DNA of 6,276 nt, taken from Paracoccaceae bacterium. Lineage in GTDB: Bacteria; Pseudomonadota; Alphaproteobacteria; Rhodobacterales; Rhodobacteraceae. Positions 1 to 6,276 of this stretch are shown here, one piece after another. Each line of letters starts with the position of its first letter. Position 1 is the stretch's first letter. The notes beneath the pieces are model-generated. The model made no database searches and was not told the DNA's origin. It saw nothing but the letters and a program-made list of their open reading frames with translations. The stretch covers positions 1-6,276 of the forward strand of contig SLKB01000381.1 of assembly GCA_007134805.1 (NCBI GenBank). Direction: 5' to 3'. Made by a program: the position numbers and the translations under genes.

Positions 1-723
1 CCCGGCCTCGGCCGAGAGGGAACGGGCAAGGAGACCTTCCTGGGACAAGGCGAGTCGCTGACTGTCCCGCTCAACGCATCGAGCCTCGATGACGTGGATT
101 TCATCGGGATCCGCGCGACGTCGGTCAATGGTGGGGACTCGATAAAGGGCGTCTCCGGAAATCCAGAGATCGTAGCACCTCCACCACCTGATCCTGATCC
201 TGACCCCGATCCTGATCCCGATCCTGACCCCGATCCCGATCCCGATCCCGATCCTGATTGCCCTGACGTAATCACGACCTGGAACTCGGCGACAGACTCA
301 GCGGAAATCGACTTCATTGTACTTCATTACCTGTCGCTAGATGATGAAGTGTTCAACGTGAAAATCGATATGGCAGGCTTCCAGACGGTCGCGGATTTGA
401 GCGATGCTCAGTTCCAGAACTGTCTTGAGGATCTCAATGCCTATTTGCAGGGCAAGGGGATCGAAGGAGCTGCACCGCCCGCCTGCGTGTCGGGTTTGAC
501 CCTGGTCGGCAGCGAAGGACAATCGTTGTTCTTCGAGGTCAATGACTCGGGGCTGACCGAAGCGGAGGCGAATGTCGGCCAGATCGACTACGATCTTGAG
601 GAAGAAGATGGTCAGACCTTCTTCAACTTTAACTTCGCATTTGTGAACAATGAAATCACGCCCGTCGATGATGACGGCTGTGGTTGTAGCGACATGGACC
701 CAGACAACGACATGGGCGGCTAA
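1..723 (+). CDS. Acidic, probably exported protein with Pro-Asp repeat linker (5' end missing)
   Basis: The reading frame is open from the first base to the TAA at 721-723, so 240 residues of a longer protein are visible and its true start lies outside the window. A GTG at 94 could serve as an internal start, but the residues before it (a GESLTVPLNASSLDDVDFIGIRATSVNG-like stretch, residues 18-42) read as continuous folded protein, so I treat the gene as partial. Order seen: a Thr/Leu/Asp-rich beta-type segment (1-58), four prolines, twelve Pro-Asp pairs (about residues 63-86), a second domain (87-225), and an acidic tail with Cys-Gly-Cys (C227, C229). Five cysteines are visible: C87, C141, C162, C227 and C229. 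The protein is strongly acidic and has no membrane segment in the visible part. Repetitive Pro-Asp linkers of this kind are common in secreted or surface proteins, so export is inferred. I do not recognise the family and assign no function. GC content is clearly lower than in mfd. Confidence 0.85.
   Translation, partial: PGLGREGTGKETFLGQGESLTVPLNASSLDDVDFIGIRATSVNGGDSIKGVSGNPEIVAPPPPDPDPDPDPDPDPDPDPDPDPDPDCPDVITTWNSATDSAEIDFIVLHYLSLDDEVFNVKIDMAGFQTVADLSDAQFQNCLEDLNAYLQGKGIEGAAPPACVSGLTLVGSEGQSLFFEVNDSGLTEAEANVGQIDYDLEEEDGQTFFNFNFAFVNNEITPVDDDGCGCSDMDPDNDMGG
187..258 (+). repeat. Hexanucleotide tandem repeat encoding (Pro-Asp)12
   Basis: Twelve in-frame copies of a CCY-GAY hexamer (CCT/CCC then GAT/GAC) encode alternating proline and aspartate. 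The tract contains nine GATC sites in about 65 bases. A higher-order unit is visible: 190-213 and 214-237 are 24-base copies differing only at two third-codon T/C positions, which points to recent duplication within the tract. Because the unit is 6 bases, copy-number changes keep the reading frame and would only lengthen or shorten the linker. Confidence 0.9.
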
Positions 724-731
724 CCCCCGCA

Positions 732-763
732 ACCCGGCAGCCATGACCTAGCGGCTGCCGGGT
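732..763. terminator. Perfect 11-bp-stem hairpin between convergent genes
   Basis: ACCCGGCAGCC (732-742) is the exact reverse complement of GGCTGCCGGGT (753-763), with a 10-base loop. It starts 8 bases after the stop of the upstream plus-strand gene and lies about 100 bases beyond the stop of the minus-strand mfd, so it could end transcription from either side. Neither flank has a proper T-run: CACCTTG follows on the plus strand and TGCGGGGG on the minus strand. It is therefore not a classical intrinsic terminator. It may work by stem stability, with Rho, or as an RNA 3'-end protector. Confidence 0.6.
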
Positions 764-864
764 CACCTTGATGCAGACGATCGGGTCTGGCGCGGTGCTT
801 TCGTCGGACCAGTGGCCGCATCGAGAGCGTCCAGAAAAGTCTTGCTTGAAATTCCTGCGCTACG

Positions 865-3800
865 TCACGCACTGGCTGACGGCTGAGACGCCAGCGCTGC
901 GAGATCGCGCGCAATTGAGAACGCCCCGCGCACTCGTTCCTTCTCTGTGCGCCAGTCACGCCGGATGACGATTTTTGTATCGCGCACTTGCGCTTGTCCG
1001 TGTTGATCCTGAACGAACTGCACGAGCCCGGCTGGATTGGCGAACTTGTCCTGATGAAACTGCAGCGTCGCACCCTTGGGGCCGGCGTCGAATTTCGCGA
1101 TGCCTGCACGCTTGCATTCGGCCTTGATACGCATGACGACGAGCAGCGTGTTCACCTCGCGGGGCAGTTTGCCGAAACGGTCGATCAGCTCTGCTGCGAA
1201 ACCTTCCAGCTCGACCTTGCTCTGAAGACTCGACAATCGGCGATAGAGGCCAAGCCGCACATCGAGATCGGGCACATAGTCTTGCGGGATCAGCACCGGC
1301 ACGCCCAGATTGATCGTCGGCGCCCATTTGCTATCGAAAGCGTCGATATCGGCAATCTCGCCTGAGCGGATCTTCGTGATCGTTTCCTCGAGCATCTGCT
1401 GATAGAGTTCGTAGCCCACCTCTCGGATATGGCCCGACTGCTCTTCGCCGAGGATGTTCCCGGCCCCGCGCAGATCCATGTCGTGACTTGCCAGATTGAA
1501 CCCCGCCCCCAGACTGTCGAGGCTGGCGAGCAGGCGCAAGCGCTTGCTCGCCTGCGGGGTTAGCGGTGCGCGCGGGCGGGTTGTGAGGAAACAATAGGCG
1601 CGCGTCTTGGCCCGGCCCACCCGACCGCGGATCTGGTAAAGCTGCGCCAGACCGAACATGTCCGCGCGGTGCACGATCATCGTGTTCGCGCGCGGGATAT
1701 CCAGCCCCGACTCGACGATCGATGTGGCCAGAAGCACATCGTATTTCCCGTCATAGAAGGCATTCATCCGGGCATCGAGCTCGCCGGCCGCCATCTGGCC
1801 ATGGGCGATCACATAGCTCACCTCCGGCACCTGCTCGCGCAGGAACTCCTCGATCTCGGGCAGATCGGAGAGGCGCGGGCAGACGAAGAAGGACTGCCCG
1901 CCACGGTAATGCTCGCGCAATAATGCCTCGCGCAGGGTCAGCGGATCGAATTCGCTGACATAGGTCCGGATCGCGAGGCGATCGACAGGCGGGGTCTGTA
2001 TGATGGAGAGATCGCGCACACCTGTCAGCGACAATTGCAATGTGCGCGGGATCGGTGTCGCGGTCAGCGTCAACACATGAATGTCCGAGCGCAGCTCTTT
2101 GAGGCGTTCCTTGTGCGCCACCCCGAAATGCTGTTCCTCATCGATCACGAGGAGCCCGAGATTGGCGAATTTTACCCCCTTGGCCAGAAGCGCATGCGTG
2201 CCGATGCAGATATCAACCTTGCCTGTCGAAAGCCCCTCGCGCGTTGCACTGGCCTCTTTTGCCGACACGAAGCGCGAGAGCGGCTTCACAATGATCGGAA
2301 AACCCCGGAAACGCTCGGCAAAGGTCTTGTAGTGCTGGCGCGCAAGCAGGGTCGTGGGCGCGATAACAGCAATCTGCACCCCGGACATGGCAGCGATGAA
2401 GGCCGCACGCATCGCCACTTCCGTCTTACCAAAACCAACATCGCCCACCACCAGGCGGTCCATCGGGCGGCCTGACTCGAAATCATCGAGGACATGCTCG
2501 ATGGCGCGCAGCTGATCCTCGGTTTCGGCATAGGGGAAGCGGGCGAGGAATTCATCCCACAACCCGTCAGGTGGCGTGAACTCCGGCGCGCTGCGCAACT
2601 GACGCTCGGCCGCGATCCGAATCAGCTTGTCCGCGATCTCGCGGATCCGGACCTTCAGCCGTGCTTTCTTGGCCTGCCACGCCCCACCTCCGAGCCGGTC
2701 GAGCACACCATCCTCATGCCCGAACCGCGACAAGAGTTCGATATTCTCGACAGGCAGGAACAGCCGATCCCCCCCTGCGTATTCAAGCGCGATGCATTCA
2801 TGCGGGGCACCCATCGCGGTGATCGTCTCGAGCCCGGTGTAGCGGCCCACCCCGTGATCGACATGCACGATCAGATCGCCAGGAGAGAGGCTTTGTGCTT
2901 CGGTCAGGAAGTTCTCGGCCCGCTTGCGTCGTGTGACGCGGTTAACCAGCCGATCGCCCAGCACATCCTGTTCCGAGATCACCGTCAGGCCCGGCGCGGT
3001 AAACCCGGCCTCGAGCGGCCAGACGGCCAGATGGACACCGCCGCGCGCCTGCATCTCGGAGCGCGCGCCGATCACGCGCGCACCCGGTGCACCGTGATCT
3101 GCCAGGAGCCCGCTCAGCCTTTCACGCGCCCCGTCGGAATGGCTTGCGATGACAACAGAACCCGTCTCGATCTGGGTCGCGACATGGGCCACCAGCGCAT
3201 CGAAGACATTGCTGCCCGCCTGTCGTTCAGGCGCGAAATTGCGCCCCAGACGACCACCCGCATCAACCATGCCAGGCCCAGGCGCGACGCGGTACGGATC
3301 AAACTGCAGAACCCTTCGATCACAGAGCGCCTGCGTCCAGCTTTCGTCATCGAGATACAGCAGCCCGGGCGGACAGGGTTTGTAGACGCTGCCGAGTTGT
3401 CCCTTGGCGCTCATAGCCTCGCGTCGCGCATCGTATTGATCGGCAATCCCCTCCCATCTTGAATGGCGTGCGGCGTCGAGCTGCGCATCAAGCACCACAG
3501 CTGCATCGGGGAGATAGTCGAACAGCGTTTCAAGCCGGAGGTGAAAAAAGGGTAGCCAATGCTCCATCCCCTGATGCTTGCGCCCCGCGCTCACCGCCTC
3601 GTAGAGTGGATCGTCACTGCCCGCGGCGCCGAATTCGATGCGATAATTCTGTCGGAAGCGGGTGATCGCGGCCTCATCGAGAATAATCTCGGAGACGGGC
3701 GCGAGTTCCACAATCTTCAGGCTGTCGCGGCTGCGCTGCGTCTCAGGGTCAAAGCGGCGCGCACCATCGAGCACATCCCCGAAGAGATCAAGCCGCACAG

Positions 3801-4371
3801 GCCCCAGCGCTCCAGGCGGGTAGATGTCGAAAATACCGCCGCGGATGGCAAAATCCCCCGGCTCGGTCACTGTGGGTGCCTGAGAAAAGCCCATGCGCAC
3901 GAGCCAGGCCCGCAGGCCTGTCTCATCGATCCTGCGGCCAACTTCAGCCCGGAAGGTGGACGCGGCGAGCACGGCGCGCTCGGGAACGCGCGCCTGCGCG
4001 CCAGCCAGCGTTGTCAGCAAAATGTAGGGGCCCGGGACGCCCTGCGCCAGCGCCGCAAGGGTTGCCATGCGCGCCGCTGCGACCTCTGCATTGGGCGAGA
4101 CGCGGTCATAGGGCAGGCAATCCCAGGCGGGAAATCGCAGGATTGCCAAGTCCGGCGCAAAGAAACTCAAGGCCTCGGCCATGGCGGCGGCGCGCTTGTC
4201 ATCGCGCGCCACGTGGATCACGCTTTTTCCGTGCTTCGCGATCTCTTCCGCGAGTAGACAGGCATCATACCCTTCGGGCGCGCCTCCCAACGTGATCCTC
4301 GCCAGGCCAGGCTTAGGCGTGGAACGGGGGGCCCCTGTCACCTTCGGAGGAGTGCTGTGCTCAACCGCCAT
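865..4371 (-). CDS. mfd: Transcription-repair coupling factor Mfd
   Basis: Mfd is a cytoplasmic DNA translocase that binds RNA polymerase stalled at a lesion, pushes it off, and recruits UvrA so the transcribed strand is repaired first. The 1168-residue product is close to the E. coli length of 1148. Order seen: UvrB-like N-terminal module (about 25-350; [15 protein letters not shown] at 80-94, [10 protein letters not shown] at 178-187); CarD-like RNA-polymerase-interacting domain (about 495-595; [13 protein letters not shown] at 503-515); helicase/translocase motor with Walker A GDVGFGKT (643-650), DEEQ box (744-747), TATPIPRTL (770-778), [12 protein letters not shown] (882-893) and QIRGRVGR (913-920); then the C-terminal TRCF domain (about 1020-1125). 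No key motif is missing or broken. I chose the ATG at 4371 because GGTGATC, complementary to the 3' end of 16S rRNA, sits just before it. An in-frame GTG at 4404 would add 11 residues and overlap the upstream gene. Probable second gene of a two-gene operon. Confidence 0.98.
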   Translation of the reverse strand: MAVEHSTPPKVTGAPRSTPKPGLARITLGGAPEGYDACLLAEEIAKHGKSVIHVARDDKRAAAMAEALSFFAPDLAILRFPAWDCLPYDRVSPNAEVAAARMATLAALAQGVPGPYILLTTLAGAQARVPERAVLAASTFRAEVGRRIDETGLRAWLVRMGFSQAPTVTEPGDFAIRGGIFDIYPPGALGPVRLDLFGDVLDGARRFDPETQRSRDSLKIVELAPVSEIILDEAAITRFRQNYRIEFGAAGSDDPLYEAVSAGRKHQGMEHWLPFFHLRLETLFDYLPDAAVVLDAQLDAARHSRWEGIADQYDARREAMSAKGQLGSVYKPCPPGLLYLDDESWTQALCDRRVLQFDPYRVAPGPGMVDAGGRLGRNFAPERQAGSNVFDALVAHVATQIETGSVVIASHSDGARERLSGLLADHGAPGARVIGARSEMQARGGVHLAVWPLEAGFTAPGLTVISEQDVLGDRLVNRVTRRKRAENFLTEAQSLSPGDLIVHVDHGVGRYTGLETITAMGAPHECIALEYAGGDRLFLPVENIELLSRFGHEDGVLDRLGGGAWQAKKARLKVRIREIADKLIRIAAERQLRSAPEFTPPDGLWDEFLARFPYAETEDQLRAIEHVLDDFESGRPMDRLVVGDVGFGKTEVAMRAAFIAAMSGVQIAVIAPTTLLARQHYKTFAERFRGFPIIVKPLSRFVSAKEASATREGLSTGKVDICIGTHALLAKGVKFANLGLLVIDEEQHFGVAHKERLKELRSDIHVLTLTATPIPRTLQLSLTGVRDLSIIQTPPVDRLAIRTYVSEFDPLTLREALLREHYRGGQSFFVCPRLSDLPEIEEFLREQVPEVSYVIAHGQMAAGELDARMNAFYDGKYDVLLATSIVESGLDIPRANTMIVHRADMFGLAQLYQIRGRVGRAKTRAYCFLTTRPRAPLTPQASKRLRLLASLDSLGAGFNLASHDMDLRGAGNILGEEQSGHIREVGYELYQQMLEETITKIRSGEIADIDAFDSKWAPTINLGVPVLIPQDYVPDLDVRLGLYRRLSSLQSKVELEGFAAELIDRFGKLPREVNTLLVVMRIKAECKRAGIAKFDAGPKGATLQFHQDKFANPAGLVQFVQDQHGQAQVRDTKIVIRRDWRTEKERVRGAFSIARDLAALASQPSASA

Positions 4372-4373
4372 CT

Positions 4374-4380
4374 GATCACC
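4374..4380 (-). promoter_or_regulatory. Ribosome binding site that decides the mfd start
   Basis: Read on the minus strand, GGTGATC lies two bases before the ATG at 4371. It matches the downstream half of the full Shine-Dalgarno consensus (TAAGGAGGTGATC) rather than its GGAGG core. Aligned to that consensus, its spacing to the ATG is normal. This favours 4371 over the upstream GTG at 4404, which has no comparable signal. Confidence 0.55.
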
Positions 4381-4391
4381 CGTTGCGTCTT

Positions 4392-4925
4392 TCAGCCACC
4401 CCACCCAAGCACCGAGCGGGACATGACTACGAACATGCCCCAGACAGCGGTCACGAAGATCGCGATAATGCCGAGCACCTGCACCCAGAGCCTATGTCGC
4501 AGAAGGGCCCGGGCGAGTCGTTCGGCATGCATGTTTTCCCGCTCGATTTTGAGCGCGAGGCGCAGATCCAAAAGCCGCACCATCACCAACGGCATCAGGA
4601 GCAGAAAGACCGCCTGCGCGAATTCAAGCATGTAGACAAAGGCCAGCATGAAGACAAGCGTGAGCAGCCCGGCAAAGAACGCAAGAACCCAATGGCCTGC
4701 GCGGCGCGTCAGCTCTAGCTTGCGCCGCACATGCACTCCCGCCAGCGTGGTCATGTCGGCCAGATCCTGCCCTGCGTTGCGCCGCGCGCGCATGATCACG
4801 TCATATGGTACGCCTAGCGTGAATTGCGACATGCGCGACCAGAACAGCGCAAGCACGATCCAGTACCAGACCGAGGAAAACGAGCGCATGTCGATCAGGC
4901 CGATAATGTTGTCGAAAAGGGTCAA
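4392..4925 (-). CDS. Small four-helix membrane protein upstream of mfd (Rhodobacterales family often labelled 'component of SufBCD complex')
   Basis: From the TTG at 4925 this gives 177 residues with four likely membrane segments (about 17-34, 77-100, 103-118 and 147-168). Conserved-looking pieces are IDMRSFSSVWYW (11-22), LGVPYDVIMRARR (37-49), EFAQAVFLL (101-109) and a final IIAIFVTAVWGMF (153-165). A basic/acidic stretch (about 120-145) lies between helices 3 and 4. From memory this matches a Rhodobacteraceae family carried in databases as 'component of SufBCD complex'. Nothing in the sequence supports an iron-sulfur role: there are no cysteines, and no suf genes are nearby. Its stop lies 20 nt before the mfd ATG, so the two are probably co-transcribed. 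The start is uncertain. The TTG has AGGAA 10 nt upstream and fits where the family usually begins. An ATG at 4976 or a GTG at 5006 would add 17 or 27 Arg/Pro-rich residues that do not look like the family. Confidence 0.8.
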   Translation of the reverse strand: MTLFDNIIGLIDMRSFSSVWYWIVLALFWSRMSQFTLGVPYDVIMRARRNAGQDLADMTTLAGVHVRRKLELTRRAGHWVLAFFAGLLTLVFMLAFVYMLEFAQAVFLLLMPLVMVRLLDLRLALKIERENMHAERLARALLRHRLWVQVLGIIAIFVTAVWGMFVVMSRSVLGWGG

Positions 4926-4935
4926 GAGGGGCCGG

Positions 4936-4940
4936 TTCCT
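4936..4940 (-). promoter_or_regulatory. Possible ribosome binding site for the TTG start at 4925
   Basis: On the minus strand AGGAA lies 10 nt before the TTG. It is a partial Shine-Dalgarno match at slightly long spacing and is the main sequence support for the shorter form of the membrane protein. The competing ATG at 4976 has only a GC-rich AGGCGG-like stretch close in front of it. Confidence 0.35.
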
Positions 4941-5048
4941 GCGATGGCTGGCGCGGGGCGAGACCCCTTCATGCATCGCGCCGCCTGCGGGTGCAAGAGT
5001 GCGCACGCGATGGGCAATGGATGATCCGTCATGATGCGTTTTGCAAAC

Positions 5049-5080
5049 GTTGGCGCTATCAATGAGCAGATTGCGCTAAC
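5049..5080. promoter_or_regulatory. Two LacI-type operator-like sites, 20 bp centre to centre
   Basis: GTTGGCGCTATC (5049-5060) and GATTGCGCTAAC (5069-5080) are each imperfect palindromes around a central CG dinucleotide. Each differs at two positions from the symmetric GTTAGCGCTAAC. Their centres are 20 bp apart, about two helical turns, so two dimers would sit on the same DNA face. Palindromes centred on CG are typical of LacI-family regulators. They lie about 90-120 bp upstream of gap, and between gap and the divergent membrane protein/mfd unit. Which regulator binds them is not shown by the sequence. CceR, the alphaproteobacterial LacI-family regulator of central carbon metabolism, is a candidate by inference. 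Confidence 0.45.
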
Positions 5081-5129
5081 GCATTTTGATGAAAAGGATT
5101 TTCACCTTTCTCACTGCTTTCACCAACAG

Positions 5130-5135
5130 TATACC
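5130..5135 (+). promoter_or_regulatory. Candidate -10 box for gap
   Basis: TATACC at 5130-5135 matches the sigma-70 TATAAT consensus at four of six positions and would give a start of transcription near 5142, about 25 nt before the gap ATG. No good -35 box is present at normal spacing: TTTCTC at 5107-5112 is weak. That would suit an activator-dependent promoter, but the call rests on a single hexamer. Confidence 0.25.
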
Positions 5136-5154
5136 AAAGGGACGGAGAATTGGC

Positions 5155-5158
5155 GGAG
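5155..5158 (+). promoter_or_regulatory. Ribosome binding site that decides the gap start
   Basis: GGAG lies 9 nt before the ATG at 5168. An upstream in-frame TTG at 5150 would place this signal inside the coding region and add six residues (start codon plus AEYSG) not expected at the N-terminus of a GAPDH. Confidence 0.75.
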
Positions 5159-5167
5159 TATTCGGGT

Positions 5168-6172
5168 ATGACCATCACAGTCGGCATCAACGGTTTCGGG
5201 CGGATCGGGCGTTGCACGCTCGCCCATATCGCCGAAAGCGCACGCAACGATGTGGAGGTCGTGCGTATCAATGCGACTGGCCCGATCGAAACCAACGCAC
5301 ATCTGCTGAAATACGACTCCGTGCATGGCCGTTTCCCGGGTTCGATCCGGGTCGAGAGCGACACGCTCGATCTCGGGCGCGGGCCTATCAAGGTGATGTC
5401 CACCTATGATCCGGAGGAACTTGACTGGAAGGGCGTCGATGTCGTGCTCGAATGCACGGGCAAGTTCAACGTTCGCGACAAGGCTGCAGTACATCTGGGA
5501 CGTGGTGCTGCGCGGGTGCTCGTCTCGGCCCCTGCGAAAGGGGCCGACGCGACCATCGTCTATGGCGTCAATCACCGCAGCCTCCGCCCCGAGCACCATG
5601 TCGTCTCGAACGGATCGTGCACGACGAACTGCCTCGCTCCGCTTGCCAAGGTCCTCAATGACGCCATCGGGATCGAGTCGGGCATCATGACCACTGTGCA
5701 CAGCTACACAGGCGACCAACCCACCCTCGACCGCCGTCACAAGGACCTCTACCGGGCGCGCGCCGCCGCGATGGCGATGATCCCGACATCAACCGGCGCG
5801 GCCAAGGCGCTGGGCGAGGTGCTGCCGGAGCTTGCCGGCAAGCTCGATGGTACGGCGCTTCGTGTTCCCACACCAAATGTCAGCGCTGTCGATCTGACAT
5901 TTCAGGCCGGGCGCGACGTGACCGCCGAAGAGGTGAATCTGATCGTGCGCAACGCAGCGTCCGGCCCTATGGGTTCGGTCCTGGCGTATGACCCCGAACC
6001 GAAAGTGTCGATCGATTTCAATCACACCCCCCATTCGTCAATCTTCGCGCCAGATCAGACCAAGGTCGTCGGGCGGCGCACGGTCCGCGTGCTGGCGTGG
6101 TACGACAATGAATGGGGCTTTTCATGCCGCATGGCGGATGTCGCCGCAGCGATGGGACGGTTGATCAACTGA
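5168..6172 (+). CDS. gap: Type I phosphorylating glyceraldehyde-3-phosphate dehydrogenase, possibly NADP-accepting
   Basis: This cytoplasmic tetrameric enzyme interconverts glyceraldehyde-3-phosphate and 1,3-bisphosphoglycerate in glycolysis, gluconeogenesis and the Calvin cycle. The 334-residue product has the usual length. Order seen: Rossmann nucleotide-binding motif VGINGFGRIGR (5-15), HLLKYDSVHG (45-54), catalytic Cys151 in SCTTNC (150-155), His178 in TTVHSYTGDQ (175-184), RARAAAMAMIPTSTGAAKA (196-214), RVPTPNVS (232-239) and WYDNEWGF (311-318). All catalytic residues are present. The oddity is in cofactor selection. The aspartate that follows 'IN' in NAD-dependent enzymes is Ala36 here, and the Leu-Pro pair before HKDL is Arg189-Arg190. 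An alanine at the first position is known from the NADP-preferring gluconeogenic GapB of Bacillus subtilis, so dual or NADP use is likely but inferred. The gene stands alone, divergent from the mfd unit, and appears monocistronic within the window. Confidence 0.97.
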   Translation: MTITVGINGFGRIGRCTLAHIAESARNDVEVVRINATGPIETNAHLLKYDSVHGRFPGSIRVESDTLDLGRGPIKVMSTYDPEELDWKGVDVVLECTGKFNVRDKAAVHLGRGAARVLVSAPAKGADATIVYGVNHRSLRPEHHVVSNGSCTTNCLAPLAKVLNDAIGIESGIMTTVHSYTGDQPTLDRRHKDLYRARAAAMAMIPTSTGAAKALGEVLPELAGKLDGTALRVPTPNVSAVDLTFQAGRDVTAEEVNLIVRNAASGPMGSVLAYDPEPKVSIDFNHTPHSSIFAPDQTKVVGRRTVRVLAWYDNEWGFSCRMADVAAAMGRLIN

Positions 6173-6276
6173 TCGCTGTCGCAATTCATGAAGAAAACGC
6201 TCACCCAGTGCGCCCTGTTCCGGGCGTCCAAGCGAGTCGCGCGACCACGCACGCAGTTTAAGATCACGCCTGAGGC
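6173..6276. other. Tail after gap with no supported gene
   Basis: This 104-base stretch to the window edge holds a short GC stem (6211-6215 with 6222-6226) and a perfect 10-base palindrome GTCGCGCGAC (6236-6245). Neither has a T-run. An ATG at 6188 opens a frame that stays open to the edge (29 residues) but has no ribosome binding site and no recognisable product. Confidence 0.5.

Noticed and set aside
187..258. CRISPR array or protein-binding iteron array
   Set aside because: The repeats are 6 bases, contiguous, without spacers, and in frame with a coding sequence, so they are a protein linker repeat.
768..968. 66-codon plus-strand frame after the hairpin
   Set aside because: It begins just after the hairpin without a ribosome binding site, runs into the 3' end of mfd in antisense, and has no protein-like features.
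2494..3462. 322-codon open frame on the plus strand, antisense to mfd
   Set aside because: Mfd on the minus strand is a full, motif-complete match over this region. The plus-strand translation has no recognisable domain and is rich in Arg, Pro and His, as expected of an antisense shadow in GC-rich coding DNA.
3559..4257. 232-codon open frame on the plus strand, antisense to the mfd 5' half
   Set aside because: Same reasons: it lies wholly within mfd, has no recognisable family, and its amino-acid make-up is that of a shadow frame.
4392..5006. Longer form of the membrane protein starting at GTG 5006 (204 residues) or ATG 4976 (194 residues)
   Set aside because: The extra N-terminal residues are Arg/Pro-rich and do not resemble the family, which begins shortly before the IDMRSF motif. 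The ATG form cannot be excluded.
5120..5740. 206-codon minus-strand frame opposite gap
   Set aside because: It is antisense to strongly conserved GAPDH sequence, runs through the gap promoter region, and has no recognisable domain.
6210..6227. Short hairpin after gap as a terminator
   Set aside because: The stem is only five G-C pairs plus a G-T pair around a six-base loop, with no T-run after it. Such stems are frequent by chance in GC-rich DNA.
6188..6276. Possible start of a further gene (ATG at 6188, MKKTLTQCALF...)
   Set aside because: Only 29 codons are visible, no Shine-Dalgarno sequence precedes the ATG, and I recognise no product. Sequence beyond the window edge would decide it.

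Overview
The window looks like chromosomal DNA of a GC-rich alphaproteobacterium, most likely of the Rhodobacterales (Roseobacter/Rhodobacter-like). This rests on the close resemblance of the GAPDH and Mfd sequences to that order, and on a small four-helix membrane protein upstream of mfd that I know only from Rhodobacteraceae-type genomes. I cannot name a species. I see no rRNA, tRNA, CRISPR array, insertion sequence, phage gene or attachment site.

Layout. (1) Bases 1-723, plus strand: the 3' end of a gene cut by the window edge. It encodes an acidic, probably exported or surface protein of unknown function with a run of twelve Pro-Asp pairs, and its base composition is lower in GC than its neighbours. 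(2) Bases 724-864: a short convergent intergenic stretch with a perfect 11-bp-stem hairpin that may end transcription from both sides. (3) Bases 865-4371, minus strand: mfd, the transcription-repair coupling factor, complete and with all expected motifs. (4) Bases 4392-4925, minus strand: a small membrane protein 20 nt upstream of mfd, probably in the same transcript. (5) Bases 4926-5167: a divergent control region with two LacI-type operator-like sites 20 bp apart. (6) Bases 5168-6172, plus strand: gap, a phosphorylating glyceraldehyde-3-phosphate dehydrogenase whose cofactor-selecting residues are not those of the strictly NAD-dependent enzyme. (7) Bases 6173-6276: the tail after gap, with nothing I can support as a gene.

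The genes do not form one pathway. The membrane protein and mfd form a likely two-gene operon joining an unknown membrane function to repair of transcribed strands. gap is a separate, divergently transcribed carbon-metabolism gene. The best leads are the predicted NADP tolerance of this GAPDH together with the paired operator-like sites in front of it, which would suit a gluconeogenic, carbon-regulated paralogue. I did not find a new multi-gene system here.
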